Assembly: GCA_030949565.1 (NCBI GenBank)
Contig: JAUZSK010000078.1
Coordinates: 1-64,000 of the forward strand
Direction of reading: 5' to 3'
DNA: 64,000 nucleotides
From: Enterobacterales bacterium
GTDB lineage: Bacteria > Pseudomonadota > Gammaproteobacteria > Enterobacterales > Kangiellaceae
The first letter of the stretch is position 1, and each line of letters begins with the position of its first letter. The position numbers were made by a program, and so were the translations under genes. Positions 9,939 to 19,893 of the stretch are shown here, piece after piece. The notes under the pieces were generated by a model. The model ran no database searches and had not been told where the DNA came from. It saw only the letters and a program-made list of their open reading frames with translations.

Positions 9939-10139
9939 ATGGAAATAAGAACAGGTGAGGCCGAACGCCCTTGGTTTAGGTCAGAACGATATTACCATAC
10001 TGGCGAAGGCTGGTGGTTTACCACCCGTGAAAAAGATGAACTAGGTCCTTTTGCTACGCAAGACGACGCAAAAACAGAATTAACACATTATATACAGAGT
10101 GTTCATCAACCGAAAGGCTCTAGTCCTGCGGCCAGTTAA
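9939..10139 (+). CDS. small DUF6316-like protein
   Basis: 66 residues, acidic, aromatic-rich: RPWFRSERYYHTGEGWWFTTRE followed by GPFATQDDAKTELTHYI. The pattern (R-S-x-R-x-Y/F, W-Y/W-F-x-T-R-E, G-P-F/Y, helix) resembles the small gammaproteobacterial DUF6316 family, whose function is not known to me. No signal peptide or membrane segment. It stands alone, divergent from the kinase across 233 bp and convergent with tcdA. Confidence 0.65.
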   Translation: MEIRTGEAERPWFRSERYYHTGEGWWFTTREKDELGPFATQDDAKTELTHYIQSVHQPKGSSPAAS

Positions 10140-10269
10140 GGTTTTGTTACACCTAAATGACTTGTAAGTTCCGTCTGCTTTTGTTGCTGTTAAGTTATTT
10201 AAAGATCAAACCTTAGGCACTAGAGTCACGCTTTCCGCGATTGACACTCCAGCACTAAGCATGCTTACG

Positions 10270-11043
10270 CTAGTTAACCTCAATATTGACAATTCTATTA
10301 ATCACTCTAGCGGCTGCTATCATACCAAATGTTGCAGTTACAGAGACCGCAGCACCTAGTCCTTGACTACAATCTAGCCGACTAATTTGATTATCATCAG
10401 GTTTCTGATAACTGACCTGTCCTTCTGAGTTTGGATAAAGCAATTGCTCGGTTGAATAGACACACTCGACACCAAACCGTCGTTTGGGATTTTTGCTAAA
10501 ACCATAATTGCGTCTTAACTCGTTTCGAACTTTTGCCGATAAAGGATCTTGCCAGCTGCGGCTTAAATCACTGACAGTTATTTTAAGTGGATCAATTTGA
10601 CCGCCAGCCCCACCAATGGTGATTACTCGGATTTTTCTTCTTTTGCAATAGGCTACAATAGCGGCTTTAACTCGAGCGTTATCGATAGCATCTACCACAT
10701 AATCGGTGTCAATGATCATGTCTTCAAGATTGTTGAGAGATACAAAATCAATGACCGGTATAACTTTACACCGAGGGTTAATGCTACGGATACGCTGAGC
10801 CATAACCTCAACCTTTAACTGACCTATCGTATCTTGCATAGCATGAATTTGCCGATTAGTATTGGTTAAACAAATATCATCCAAGTCGATTAAACGGATC
10901 GAACCAACCGCGCTTCTTGCAAGAGCCTCTGCAACCCAACTACCAACACCGCCGATACCTATGACTGTTACTCGAGCTTGATCCAGCTTGTTCACTCCAG
11001 CAGAGGTATAGACACGTTGAGTACCGGAAAATATTGGTCGCAT
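10270..11043 (-). CDS. tcdA: tRNA threonylcarbamoyladenosine dehydratase
   Basis: E1-like enzyme that activates and cyclises t6A37 to ct6A in ANN-decoding tRNAs. The 257 residues start with RPIFSGTQRVYTSAGVNKL and contain the nucleotide-binding GIGGVGSWVAEALARSAVG, IDLDDICLTNTNRQ and the helical DAIDNARVKAAIVAYCKRR. The C-terminal part has FGVECVYSTEQ (catalytic Cys region) and the GAAVSVTATFGMIAAARVI helix. No neighbouring csdA/csdE is seen. Confidence 0.93.
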   Translation of the reverse strand: MRPIFSGTQRVYTSAGVNKLDQARVTVIGIGGVGSWVAEALARSAVGSIRLIDLDDICLTNTNRQIHAMQDTIGQLKVEVMAQRIRSINPRCKVIPVIDFVSLNNLEDMIIDTDYVVDAIDNARVKAAIVAYCKRRKIRVITIGGAGGQIDPLKITVSDLSRSWQDPLSAKVRNELRRNYGFSKNPKRRFGVECVYSTEQLLYPNSEGQVSYQKPDDNQISRLDCSQGLGAAVSVTATFGMIAAARVINRIVNIEVN

Positions 11044-11273
11044 ATAGCTTGATTCTATTCGATGGTTAAAGCGCTATTTTAACCCTTTTTGACTCAGTCT
11101 CTAAATAAAAATAGGCTAAATTTGGTGTATATTGAATAGTAATTTGATTAGTTACTTGACGCTACACATCAGACCAGATAAATTGTGGCTTTTACAGTCC
11201 CCTATTCGTACTAATAATTGAGAAAGCTGTTGTTTTAAAACAGTCTTTAAGACTCACCAACGGAGAATAAAAT

Positions 11274-13058
11274 ATGCCACAATATCAGGCGCCAGTGGAA
11301 GATATTCAGTTTATCCTACATGACTGGTTAAAGGTTACCGACTTATATCGTCAGTTGGGGCAGCATGAATCAGCAGACAAGGATTTAGTTAACGCCATTA
11401 TTGAAGAATCAGCCAAATTTGCTGAAACTCAGCTTTCTCCGATTAATCATAGTGGCGATCAAACCGGTTGTCACTTTTCCGAAGGTCAAGTCACTTGTCC
11501 CCAAGGTTTTAAAGAAGCTTACAAAAACTATTGTGATGCTGGCTGGGCTTCACTTCGCTTCTCCCCAGAATACGGTGGACAAGGTTTACCACCTTCGGTC
11601 GCGGTTGCGGCGGCTGAAATGAACGCTGCCGCAAACACCTCTTGGAGCATGTATCCGGGTCTTACTCATGGTGTAGTTTCTGCTCTGTCGACTCATGGCA
11701 GCAAGCCACTAAAACAGCGTTACCTTCCCAATTTGATTCAAGGTCGTTGGACCGGCACTATGTGTCTCACAGAAGCTCATTGCGGTTCTGATTTAGGCTT
11801 ACTAAAAACCAAAGCTGTAGCCAATGACGATGACAGTTACGCGATAACGGGGTCCAAAATATTTATTTCCGCTGGAGAGCATGACCTATCTGATAATATT
11901 ATCCATTTGGTATTAGCCCGTCTACCCGATGCACCGAAAGGAACCAAAGGGATTTCACTCTTCGTAGTACCCAAAATACTCGATGATAATGCCGCTTCAC
12001 CAAATAATGGTTTAGCCTCTGATAATCAGGTAACTTGTGGCTCTATCGAACATAAAATGGGGATCAAAGCATCGGCCACCTGCGTCATTAATTTTGAGCA
12101 ATCAACCGGCTATCTAGTCGGAGATATCAATAACGGATTGAGCTGTATGTTTACCATGATGAATTCTGCCCGACTAGCGACCGGTATCCAGGGTTATGCG
12201 ATTGCCGATCTTTCACGTAGTGCATCGCTTGACTATGCCAAAGAAAGACTTCAAATGCGTTCATTGACTGGTCCTAAGGCTCCAGACCAAGCTGCCGATC
12301 CAATTATTGTACATCCTGATGTTAAACGTATGCTACTTTCACAAAAAGCCTTGATCGAAGGCTGTCGCGGACTAGCCTATTATGTTGCCACCCTACTCGA
12401 CCGTGCAAAGTTTGGTGATGATAGCGATGGCAAGATTGAAAAACGTCTCAGCCTTCTGACACCTATCTGTAAAGCCTTTATGTCAGAAGCCGGTTTTGAA
12501 TCGGCTAATCATGCGGTACAACTTCTAGGTGGTCACGGTTATATTTCTGAATCCGAAGTTGAACAACAGGTCCGAGACAGCCGAATCACAATGATTTATG
12601 AAGGTACCAATGGTATCCAAGCGCTCGATCTTCTCGGTCGAAAAATCCTTAGAGACAATGGCGCAACGCTAGCAGAGTGGATAGCTGATATCCAAAAATT
12701 AGCAACAGAACAATCCGATTCAACCCTTTTTGGAACGATTGCAAAAGATTTAAACAAACTGTGCTCTGATTGGCTTCAATTAACCCAATCTATTGGCGCA
12801 AGCGCGCAAAAAAATGCTGATGAAGTGGGCGCAGCGGCTTTCGATTATCTAATGTATTCGGGCTATATTAGCGTCGCCTATATACTTCTCCAAATGGCAA
12901 TCGCGGCACAACAGAACTCATCCAATGAACGTTTGAAAACCTCTAAAATGCAAGTGCTTAATTTTTACCACCAAAAAATACTTCCTCGTACTAAAACCCA
13001 CAAAGCTTTAATACTCGCTGGAAATAAAAGTTTAGATTGTGTTGATTTTGAGCTATAG
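11274..13058 (+). CDS. acyl-CoA dehydrogenase, DmdC/FadE-like long form
   Basis: 594-residue FAD acyl-CoA dehydrogenase with the extended C-terminal domain typical of the roughly 590-residue subgroup that includes DmdC (methylmercaptopropionyl-CoA dehydrogenase). Visible landmarks are the FAD/substrate segment MCLTEAHCGSDLG, the middle domain ITGSKIFISAGEHD, and the C-terminal catalytic region LLGGHGYISESEVEQ...MIYEGTNGIQALDLLGRK. Substrate cannot be decided from sequence; beta-oxidation of medium or long chains is as likely as sulfur metabolism. Monocistronic, ending at a long terminator hairpin. Confidence 0.9.
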   Translation: MPQYQAPVEDIQFILHDWLKVTDLYRQLGQHESADKDLVNAIIEESAKFAETQLSPINHSGDQTGCHFSEGQVTCPQGFKEAYKNYCDAGWASLRFSPEYGGQGLPPSVAVAAAEMNAAANTSWSMYPGLTHGVVSALSTHGSKPLKQRYLPNLIQGRWTGTMCLTEAHCGSDLGLLKTKAVANDDDSYAITGSKIFISAGEHDLSDNIIHLVLARLPDAPKGTKGISLFVVPKILDDNAASPNNGLASDNQVTCGSIEHKMGIKASATCVINFEQSTGYLVGDINNGLSCMFTMMNSARLATGIQGYAIADLSRSASLDYAKERLQMRSLTGPKAPDQAADPIIVHPDVKRMLLSQKALIEGCRGLAYYVATLLDRAKFGDDSDGKIEKRLSLLTPICKAFMSEAGFESANHAVQLLGGHGYISESEVEQQVRDSRITMIYEGTNGIQALDLLGRKILRDNGATLAEWIADIQKLATEQSDSTLFGTIAKDLNKLCSDWLQLTQSIGASAQKNADEVGAAAFDYLMYSGYISVAYILLQMAIAAQQNSSNERLKTSKMQVLNFYHQKILPRTKTHKALILAGNKSLDCVDFEL

Positions 13059-13096
13059 AGGATGACAAATTATTAAACATTGATATAGGAATATAA

Positions 13097-13157
13097 CGGC
13101 TAAAGAACGAGAGCTGTATGCCAGTATTCGTCATCATGTCTCGTTAGTCGTTTTTTT
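13097..13157 (+). terminator. rho-independent terminator after the acyl-CoA dehydrogenase
   Basis: CGGCTAA...ACGAGA pairs with TCTCGTTAGTCG across a 25-nt loop, with a small bulge, and is followed by seven T. It sits 38 bp past the stop codon at 13058. Confidence 0.65.
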
Positions 13158-13191
13158 AAATGTGTCTCACCAAGAAACGTCGTGATGGCGC

Positions 13192-13875
13192 TTACCAGCC
13201 TAGTTGTTTTTTGATAAAAGGGATGGTTATTTTTCGCTGATGGGCCAGAGATTCTTTATCCAGTCGTTGAATTAATTGAGTAAGATCACCGACTTCTCGA
13301 TTAGCCCGTAAAAGGATATAACCGATTACCTCGTCAGACAACTCAAGCCCGCGATCAATCCCACATTGCTTTAAAAATTCCGGTTTTTCGGCTTCTAATA
13401 AAGGTTTAATCCTATATACCTCCATGGCATTTAATCGAGATTCTAGATCGGCCAATATAAAATGACTAGCTTTGGGTGTATTACAACCAAAAATAACCAA
13501 ACTCTTGTTGGCCGATTTTAATAGATTAAATAAATGAAAGATGGCTTCTTCCCAAGCAGGATTAGCGGCAACCACATCAATGGCATCTAAACAAACCAAA
13601 TCCGTAGACTCAAGCCCTTGTAATACTTCAGGTTCGAGTGCTGGGTAGTCAAGCGGCAAATAGGCAACGGCTAAACCTTTTTCTGAAACCTGCTTGCATA
13701 AAGATTGAGCTAAATGGGTTTTCCCACAAGCGCTCGCACCCCAAATATATAGAAATTCAGGCTGCGTTAAATCCAAATTCATTAGACGCGAAACCGCTTG
13801 TTGATTTTGTCCGGCATAGAAGGTTTGAAACTGAGCGCTAGCGTCAAGTTGAACATCAAGAGACAGCTGTAACAT
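13192..13875 (-). CDS. hda: DnaA regulatory inactivator Hda
   Basis: AAA+ DnaA homologue that, with the sliding clamp, triggers ATP hydrolysis by DnaA after initiation. The N-terminal QLSLD is the clamp-binding motif. The Walker A is GASACGKTHL, the Walker B-like strand is DLVCLDAID, and the sensor region is LADLESRLNAMEVYRI. At 227 residues it lacks the DNA-binding domain of DnaA, as expected. It lies 1 bp downstream of the phosphatidyltransferase gene in an apparent operon with the DUF2066 gene. Confidence 0.94.
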   Translation of the reverse strand: MLQLSLDVQLDASAQFQTFYAGQNQQAVSRLMNLDLTQPEFLYIWGASACGKTHLAQSLCKQVSEKGLAVAYLPLDYPALEPEVLQGLESTDLVCLDAIDVVAANPAWEEAIFHLFNLLKSANKSLVIFGCNTPKASHFILADLESRLNAMEVYRIKPLLEAEKPEFLKQCGIDRGLELSDEVIGYILLRANREVGDLTQLIQRLDKESLAHQRKITIPFIKKQLGW

Positions 13876-13876
13876 T

Positions 13877-14476
13877 TTATTGAACGTCTCTACTTTGTTT
13901 GTTATTGAGTTTGTTTTTTTGTTTTAAGGCCTTCAAATATTTTGGCCTCCAAGCGATAGTGTAATGGATCCCGCTTGAGACCACTGAAAGATATACAAGG
14001 GCGACCAAAGCATCGATGAATTGCTCAGGTAATTGGAAATAACTTACCGAAACAAGTAAACAAGTGACCAAAAGTATCTGAGCAAAAGTATTAAACTTAG
14101 ACAACCAACTGGGTTGCATATCAAAAGGGCCTATATTTTTATAATAGATAGCGGCACCAATTAAGATGTAAATATCTCTGATAGCAACCAAACTAAATAG
14201 AGTGATAGCAATTTGTTGATTAAAAGTCAAAATCCCCATGGTCAAAACCAATAAGGCTTTATCCGCTATTGGGTCCAATATACTACCAATTCGACTAACC
14301 CAGCCAAACCGTTTGGCTAAGAAACCATCTAAAGCATCAGAAGAACCGGCGATAAAAAAAATCCAAACCGCTGTTTTATAGTCCTGATTAATTAAATAAT
14401 AACCCAAAGGAATTAGAAGAAATAAGCGTAAACCGGTTATAACATTGGGTAAAATCTTCCAATTCATCCAATCCAC
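13877..14476 (-). CDS. CDP-alcohol phosphatidyltransferase family protein
   Basis: 199-residue polytopic membrane protein. The family signature D-x2-DG-x2-AR-x8-G-x3-D-x3-D appears as SDALDGFLAKRFGWVSRIGS followed by ILDPIADK, with KR replacing AR. Members make phospholipids by displacing CMP from CDP-diacylglycerol; PgsA-like phosphatidylglycerophosphate synthesis is possible, but position next to hda and a DUF2066 gene points to the second, less-characterised paralogue seen in many gammaproteobacteria. It overlaps the DUF2066 stop by 13 bp and abuts hda. Confidence 0.85.
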   Translation of the reverse strand: MDWMNWKILPNVITGLRLFLLIPLGYYLINQDYKTAVWIFFIAGSSDALDGFLAKRFGWVSRIGSILDPIADKALLVLTMGILTFNQQIAITLFSLVAIRDIYILIGAAIYYKNIGPFDMQPSWLSKFNTFAQILLVTCLLVSVSYFQLPEQFIDALVALVYLSVVSSGIHYTIAWRPKYLKALKQKNKLNNKQSRDVQ

Positions 14477-15695
14477 CGGTAATAAAGTGTTTTAAGTGGG
14501 ATTTGAATCGGTAGTTGGTCAACCACTGTCCCACCTTCTGCTTTCTCAGCCTCCAATTGCTCAGGTGATAGTTGATTAGTTTGTGGCTCGATCTCTTCTG
14601 GTATAATTGTTGTATTTTCCGAAGAATGTTTAATAGTAGAATCGGTATAGAGTGAAAAATCATCCTTGGCTGATTCAGGTTCAATAGCTTCAACGGGAAT
14701 TAACCTTTGGCTTAAACTGATACCTTCCGTTACTGAATCCATTTGACCTAATAAAGTTAATTGGAATAGCACACGATCGCCCACAATACTAACCAGTCGA
14801 ATACTGCGAATGGATGACATTTTGTTTAGGTAGCTTTCTAATGATTTAAAATCATTAAAATTACCAACATCGGCTATATCTATTAATATTTCATTTTTTT
14901 GCCCGGTTTCTTCAACCACACAATATTGTTCACAAAGTTTATCTGCTAACTGATTGGTTAGTTTTTGAATTAATGATGTCTTATCGTCACTTTCTATTTC
15001 AAAACGCATTTCCTTATTTTGATTAATAAAGGAAAATCGACCGACCCAGATTTGAGCCTGCTTGTTGATTCGGCCAAACACAATAGAATCGGCTGAGTAT
15101 CGCTTAGATGCTTCAATAATAGGTGTGGGGAATCGTCCCCAAACATCGCTAATCGAGACAACTAATTCATCTTCAAGGTCCATCAGCGGCATAATAACAG
15201 GAATACCTCGCCGTAAACTGTTTTTGTGGATCGCTTCTACTATAGCGGGATGTTTTTCTTCAGATGTAACCAATTGTCGTTCGAAATCATCCTCTAATGC
15301 TAACCATAAAATGGTCACTGGTCGACTTGCGCCCCATAAAGGCATTTGTGAATCTTGAATAAGGCTATCAATTAATCTTGGTTCAAAATAGAGCGCGATA
15401 CTATAGGCATACTCTGGTTAGGATCGTCATTACGTGTATATTCAAATTTTTGTAGATAGCTAGTGACTTTACTATAGGACTGTTGCACCAGTTCATTTCT
15501 CAAAATATCTTCTGAACCGCTTTTTCTGACTAGAACTTCCTTAAATCCAGCAAGTGCAGCCTTCCATCGCGCAGATTTGCTCTGTTCAGCCACTGGCCAT
15601 TTAACCAAATAAAGATCTTTCACTTCGACAGCCCTAACAGCGGTAGATAACAGCAATAAAAGAGCAACCAAAGTGTACAAGGCAATTTTAAACAT
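14464..15695 (-). CDS. DUF2066 periplasmic protein (one frameshift)
   Basis: Begins with a Sec signal, MFKIALYTLVALLLLLSTAV then RAVEVKDLYLVKWPV, and continues KEVLVRKSGSEDILRNELVQ, typical of DUF2066. The frame breaks near 15412-15414; one additional base gives NQEYAYSIALYFEPRLIDSL, which joins the downstream 293-residue frame (MPLWGASRPVTILWLALED). The C-half has a repeated beta/alpha pattern and an acidic Pro/Glu tail. Function unknown. It is the first gene of a unit with the phosphatidyltransferase and hda. Confidence 0.8.
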
Positions 15696-15822
15696 CTAAT
15701 AATAACCAATAAGCTTCAAATATTAGAATGATAATCGATGTGCTTGGGCTAACCAACAAGAATTGCAGTTTTTTATGATTTATTTAACAAATCAAAGGGT
15801 ATAGATTGAAATAGCTTGTGAA

Positions 15823-16794
15823 TTAGTGAGTTGCATCGGTTAAATCGTCGGAATAACTTAATTTGCCCTCTTTATCAACGATGATGGCAGAAACACCGGG
15901 TATACGGTTAATCAGCGCAAGACCTTTTTCAGTGCCTAAAATAAAGATGCTGGTCGATAGAGCGTCGGCGTCAATGGAGTAATCAGCTAGAATAGTAACA
16001 CTTTGAGATAAGCGCGCCGAATCTCCCGTGGTTGGATCAATGATATGGCGATATCGGACACCTTTTTCGGTGAAATATCTTTCATAATCGCCTGAAGTCG
16101 ATATTGAGAGGTTTTCTAACGGTATATTCACAATCAGTTTATTCGCATCCCTTGGATGTCTTACCCCCACATACCATAGTCGTCCGTTCTTACGCCCGAT
16201 CACTCGACTATCTCCACCAGCATTAACAAAGGCATTTTTAATACCATTCGCTTTTAAAATATCAATACATTGATCAACCGCATATCCTTTTGCTATTCCG
16301 CCAAAATCAATTTTAATCTGGGGATGTTTAAAATAGATAGTACTATCAACAGGCTTCAGAATAACCGAACGATAATCAATATACTTAACAAGTGTCTGCT
16401 TTTGTTGTTTAGTTGGTTTGGTGTGGTTACGATAGTCAAACAGGTAACCGAGGCTAGAGAAGGTGATATCAAAAGAACCTTTGGTTAGTCTTGAATAGTA
16501 CAAAGATTTTTCAATCAAATGAATCATTTCTTTAGAAATTATTAGCGGCGCTTTGGCTGCCATTCGGTTGATGCGGGAAATTTCACTGGTTGTTTTAAAT
16601 GGACTCATAGCCTGATCTATCCGTTGCATTTCTTGGATAGTTTGATTGATCAAGCTTTTTGCTAATTGTTCAGAGTCACTTTCAAATTCTACTTTGGCTC
16701 GAGTACCCATCACATCAAATGATTGTGAATACCATTTCGCACTAATATTTGAAGAAAGAAAAATTAGAAAGAACAAACCAATTTGTAATTTCAT
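15823..16794 (-). CDS. apbE: FAD:protein FMN transferase
   Basis: Attaches FMN covalently to periplasmic or membrane flavoproteins such as NqrB/C and RnfD/G. The 323-residue protein has a signal peptide (MKLQIGLFFLIFLSSNISA) without a lipobox. Diagnostic motifs are DVMGTRAKVEF, the Mg/FAD site DFGGIAKGYAVDQ, VNAGGDSRVIG, and STSGDYERYF with HIIDPTTG. It lies 53 bp downstream of the AgmX-like gene on the same strand and could share its transcript, although no target flavoprotein is in the window. Confidence 0.92.
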   Translation of the reverse strand: MKLQIGLFFLIFLSSNISAKWYSQSFDVMGTRAKVEFESDSEQLAKSLINQTIQEMQRIDQAMSPFKTTSEISRINRMAAKAPLIISKEMIHLIEKSLYYSRLTKGSFDITFSSLGYLFDYRNHTKPTKQQKQTLVKYIDYRSVILKPVDSTIYFKHPQIKIDFGGIAKGYAVDQCIDILKANGIKNAFVNAGGDSRVIGRKNGRLWYVGVRHPRDANKLIVNIPLENLSISTSGDYERYFTEKGVRYRHIIDPTTGDSARLSQSVTILADYSIDADALSTSIFILGTEKGLALINRIPGVSAIIVDKEGKLSYSDDLTDATH

Positions 16795-16847
16795 TTTATA
16801 CTCTCAATGCTATTTTATCACTTGGCTAAGCCCACCAATTAACTGCC

Positions 16848-17767
16848 TTAGGAACTAGGTAAGAAATTAATAAGAAAGGTATCATTCCAGATAACTACAG
16901 GCTGAGCACCAAAATTAATACGTTTAATTTTAGAAATTAGTCGTTTTAATAAGGCCTTATCATCAATTTCGCTCGAATCTACGCTACATTTAGTCACCTT
17001 TCCATTGGGTGCAATTGTGAGACGAAATACGACCCGCCCTTGTAATGATGGATTTTTCTTAGAGCTCGGTGATAGAGAGCGAAGATTGCTGGCTTACTCT
17101 TTTCAAAAGCCAGAGCAATATTTTCATCGCTACGCCTTTGTTTACCGTCTCGCGTAGCTCGCTTGGTATTGGCTACAGCATCACCTATGCCGCTAGTGAC
17201 CTTGGTATGGTTTTGACCTCGTAGAGCGCCTACTCCAGACGAGCGACTAGCTGAAGCGACTCTTATACCACCACTACCCTGAGTGGCCTTTTTAGTAATT
17301 AACGAACGAGTAACCTTAGCTGCTTGTCCATTATCATTGGACAAGGACTTATTATTCTTGAGATCATCGATATCACTCATATCTCGAAGATCGGCTAATG
17401 CATCAAATACCGCGATATGTTTTTTAGCCACTTCTTTGGCATCTTTCTTTTCGGGTTTCTTCTCCGGTTCCTTGACCTTTTCAGGCTCTTTTTCAGGTTC
17501 TGGTTCTTTTTCCTTCTCCGGCTCTGGAGGTGGTGGCGGTGGCTCTACAATTTTCTTTTGCTCTAAAACCATTTTAACCAATCTTGGCGGAATAGTGGTC
17601 GCTTTACGGCGGTCACCTTTGTTGACCGATAGAAAAGGAACAATACTGGTTACAAGAATTGCAAAAGCAACACAGATGCCAAGGATTTTAAAAAATCGTT
17701 TAGTCTCTTCGGGATTTTTTTCCCAAGGTAACACTGGGTCAAATGAAAAATTCTGATAGGTTGCCAT
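16848..17767 (-). CDS. AgmX/PglI-type TonB-like energy transducer (one frameshift)
   Basis: Cytoplasmic N-terminus, one membrane span (FFKILGICVAFAILVTSIVPFL), a Pro/Glu/Lys-rich rod (VEPPPPPPEPEKEKEPEPEK and following), then a globular C-terminus. The called frame ends at 16994, but adding one A to the run at 17053-17057 (T on plus) gives RKNPSLQGRVVFRLTIAPNG, KVTKCSVDSSEIDDKALLKR and a natural stop at 16848. That C-terminal domain matches the AgmX/PglI (Glt-type) variant of TonB C-domains. Downstream of ExbB-ExbD-ExbD, it should transmit proton-motive force to an envelope partner, probably the TPR proteins encoded upstream. Confidence 0.85.
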
Positions 17768-17775
17768 TAGCTTTA

Positions 17776-18288
17776 TTAATTCTCTTCAGCACTAGATTGC
17801 GAATCAGACCGTTTCATAACAGCCATGGATATATTGGTGTAATTTGCTTCACTTAAAGTCGCCAATATTTTTCTTAATAGTTTATAAGGAATATTTTTAT
17901 CTCCCATTATGGTTACATCTAACCCCTCTTCTTCAGCGTTTTCCTTTAAGCTTGTCTGAGCTTGTATTTTCATCTCATCAAGCAGAGGTTGAATCATATT
18001 TCCATCAGTAGCCAAAATATCACTTACAAGAGCAATCAAACGCCCCTGCACTAGCACCTGGTCATTATTAACTAATAGAATGACGGTTTCTTCTGGCAAT
18101 TGTTGCGCCGTAGAAGTCGGCAATTTAACCGCTTTACTACTGGGTAACTGGGCCACCGAAGAGGAGTTTACCAATAAGAAAAAAACCAAAATGGTAAAAA
18201 TATCCATTAGTGATACAAGATTTAAACCGTTGCCACCAAAGCGCTTATGATGACGTTCCATTCTTACTGCTTTATAGGATTTTTTCAT
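17776..18288 (-). CDS. ExbD/TolR family protein (second copy)
   Basis: 170 residues: short cytoplasmic N-terminus, one membrane helix (LNLVSLMDIFTILVFFLLVN) with the conserved Asp (LMDIFTILV) that carries protons, then a periplasmic domain ending IPYKLLRKILATLSEANYTN. It shares base 18288 with the stop of the preceding exbD, so the two are translationally coupled. It likely pairs with the other ExbD around the ExbB pentamer. Confidence 0.9.
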   Translation of the reverse strand: MKKSYKAVRMERHHKRFGGNGLNLVSLMDIFTILVFFLLVNSSSVAQLPSSKAVKLPTSTAQQLPEETVILLVNNDQVLVQGRLIALVSDILATDGNMIQPLLDEMKIQAQTSLKENAEEEGLDVTIMGDKNIPYKLLRKILATLSEANYTNISMAVMKRSDSQSSAEEN

Positions 18289-18830
18289 TATTTTTTCCCC
18301 GACTTCTTTCGAGTGTCAGGTGGTGCGTCACCCATTGAAATATTGGGAAAAAGCTCACCTTGTATTTGATTACCCTTCTCGTCCAGTTCAACTTCTTCTC
18401 TTTCGATTAACCTGACAGCATCCATAGTTTGTATCAGTGCATCATAGGCTGTATCAGGTTCCATTAACAAGGTAATTCCGGTATCTGTATTAAACTCTGG
18501 ATGAGCCTTAACCTGCTGTAAAAAAAGATTTAAGGAAAGAAAATCATAGCCATCTTCGGTGTTTGGAATACTTTTTAACAAACCGGAATTCCGCTCCAAA
18601 ACATCTAGCCTCTCGGGACGCAAAATAACCTCTAGCGCTTTTGGAGGCTCTTCCTCAGTTGGTATATCCTCTGAGGTACCCGTGGGTAGATTCATATTCA
18701 AAATCGATACTTGTGAAAAAACAGCGGTCATCAACAAAAAGGGGACTAGTACGACCATAAGGTTCATAAACGCCGTTATGTTAAGTTCGGTATTGATTTC
18801 TCTAATTTTTCGTGTCTTGTTTCGAAACAT
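18288..18830 (-). CDS. ExbD/TolR family protein (first copy)
   Basis: 180 residues with membrane helix ITAFMNLMVVLVPFLLMTAV. The usual proton-bearing Asp is not present: the place of LxDxxF is taken by MNLMVVLVPF. The partner ExbD downstream has the Asp. Such pairs of one canonical and one Asp-less ExbD also occur in Agl-type motors (remembered, not checked). The periplasmic part ends in a Lys-rich tail. Overlaps the next gene by one base. Confidence 0.88.
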   Translation of the reverse strand: MFRNKTRKIREINTELNITAFMNLMVVLVPFLLMTAVFSQVSILNMNLPTGTSEDIPTEEEPPKALEVILRPERLDVLERNSGLLKSIPNTEDGYDFLSLNLFLQQVKAHPEFNTDTGITLLMEPDTAYDALIQTMDAVRLIEREEVELDEKGNQIQGELFPNISMGDAPPDTRKKSGKK

Positions 18831-18915
18831 GGGCTCTTCACTAAAAGTTAAAAAATATTGGGTTACGGATAGCCGTCAATCAGTCGCTAATATAAGCGCT
18901 AACAATATAGACAGA

Positions 18916-19646
18916 CTATCGAGGTTTAACGACAGTTTTTTTAACTTCCTTGGGCCTAGCAGCTCGTATTAAATTAACAAATTTAACCGATGCCATCTCA
19001 ATACTATCGACGATTTCAGTAGTTTTAGTTTGTAAGAATGTGAACATTAATAGCAGAGGAATAGCAGCCATTAAGCCGAAAGCGGTAGTGTTCATAGCCA
19101 CCGAAATACTGGCTGACAGTAGATTTGCTTTCTCGAAGGATCAACATTGGCAACTGCGGTGAAAGCGGTTATCAAACCCATAATAGTTCCTAATAAACCA
19201 AGCAATGTTGCAATATTTGCAAAAGTTGCTAAATAGGGTGTGCGCTTTTCAAGACGCGGTAATATTTCCATCATACCTTCTTCCATTGCCATTTCTAAAT
19301 CATCATGACGACGGCCGTCACCCACTTTAGAAAGACCATAGGCTAAAATACGTCCAATACCAGAGTTTGAATTAGTCGCAAACTCCAGCGCTTGCCTAAA
19401 ATTACCTTGATTTAATATTGGTAACAATCGGTTCCAAGCTTTCTTGTTTCGATTTTTCATATGACTTAAATAAATAAATCGTTCGATAGCGATCGCCAGA
19501 CCTATCACGAAAACGAATAGAATGATGTACATAAAAGTACCGCCATCCTGCATAAAACTGACAATAGTGTCATACATGCCAGGATCCGCTTGCTCAACAG
19601 CGTTGTTAATCACTGATTGCGTGTTATTAAGTGCTTCAGATGCCAT
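18916..19646 (-). CDS. MotA/TolQ/ExbB proton channel protein (one frameshift)
   Basis: N-terminal periplasmic peptide, first span FMYIILFVFVIGLAIAIERF, long cytoplasmic loop (GRRHDDLEMAMEEGMMEILP), then the channel helices ANIATLLGLLGTIMGLITAF and, after the break, MNTTAFGLMAAIPLLLMFTF. The frame is lost near 19133-19136: one extra base in CCTTC-GAGAAA gives VDPSEKANLLSASISVAMNT. Restored length is about 243 residues, normal for ExbB. Heads the ExbB-ExbD-ExbD-AgmX segment; a 247-bp gap upstream could hold a separate promoter. Confidence 0.88.
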
Positions 19647-19893
19647 GGTTGTCCCCTGTGGCTAGTTAATACAAATGATTCTGCAAAGCAAAGCAATACA
19701 AAATCAATTAAGTTGGTAAAAATAAAGTATAGCTTCTTTTTTACATAATTAAAGTCGAATTGGTTCACAAACTAATAAAAGCTAACAATAATTCAAAGAA
19801 AAATTCTAGTTTCTTAATTTTTTTCATCTCAATCGGAATTTCAAATAAATTACAACTCTGTTTTAAACTCTAGACCAGATTAAATCTTTTAGT

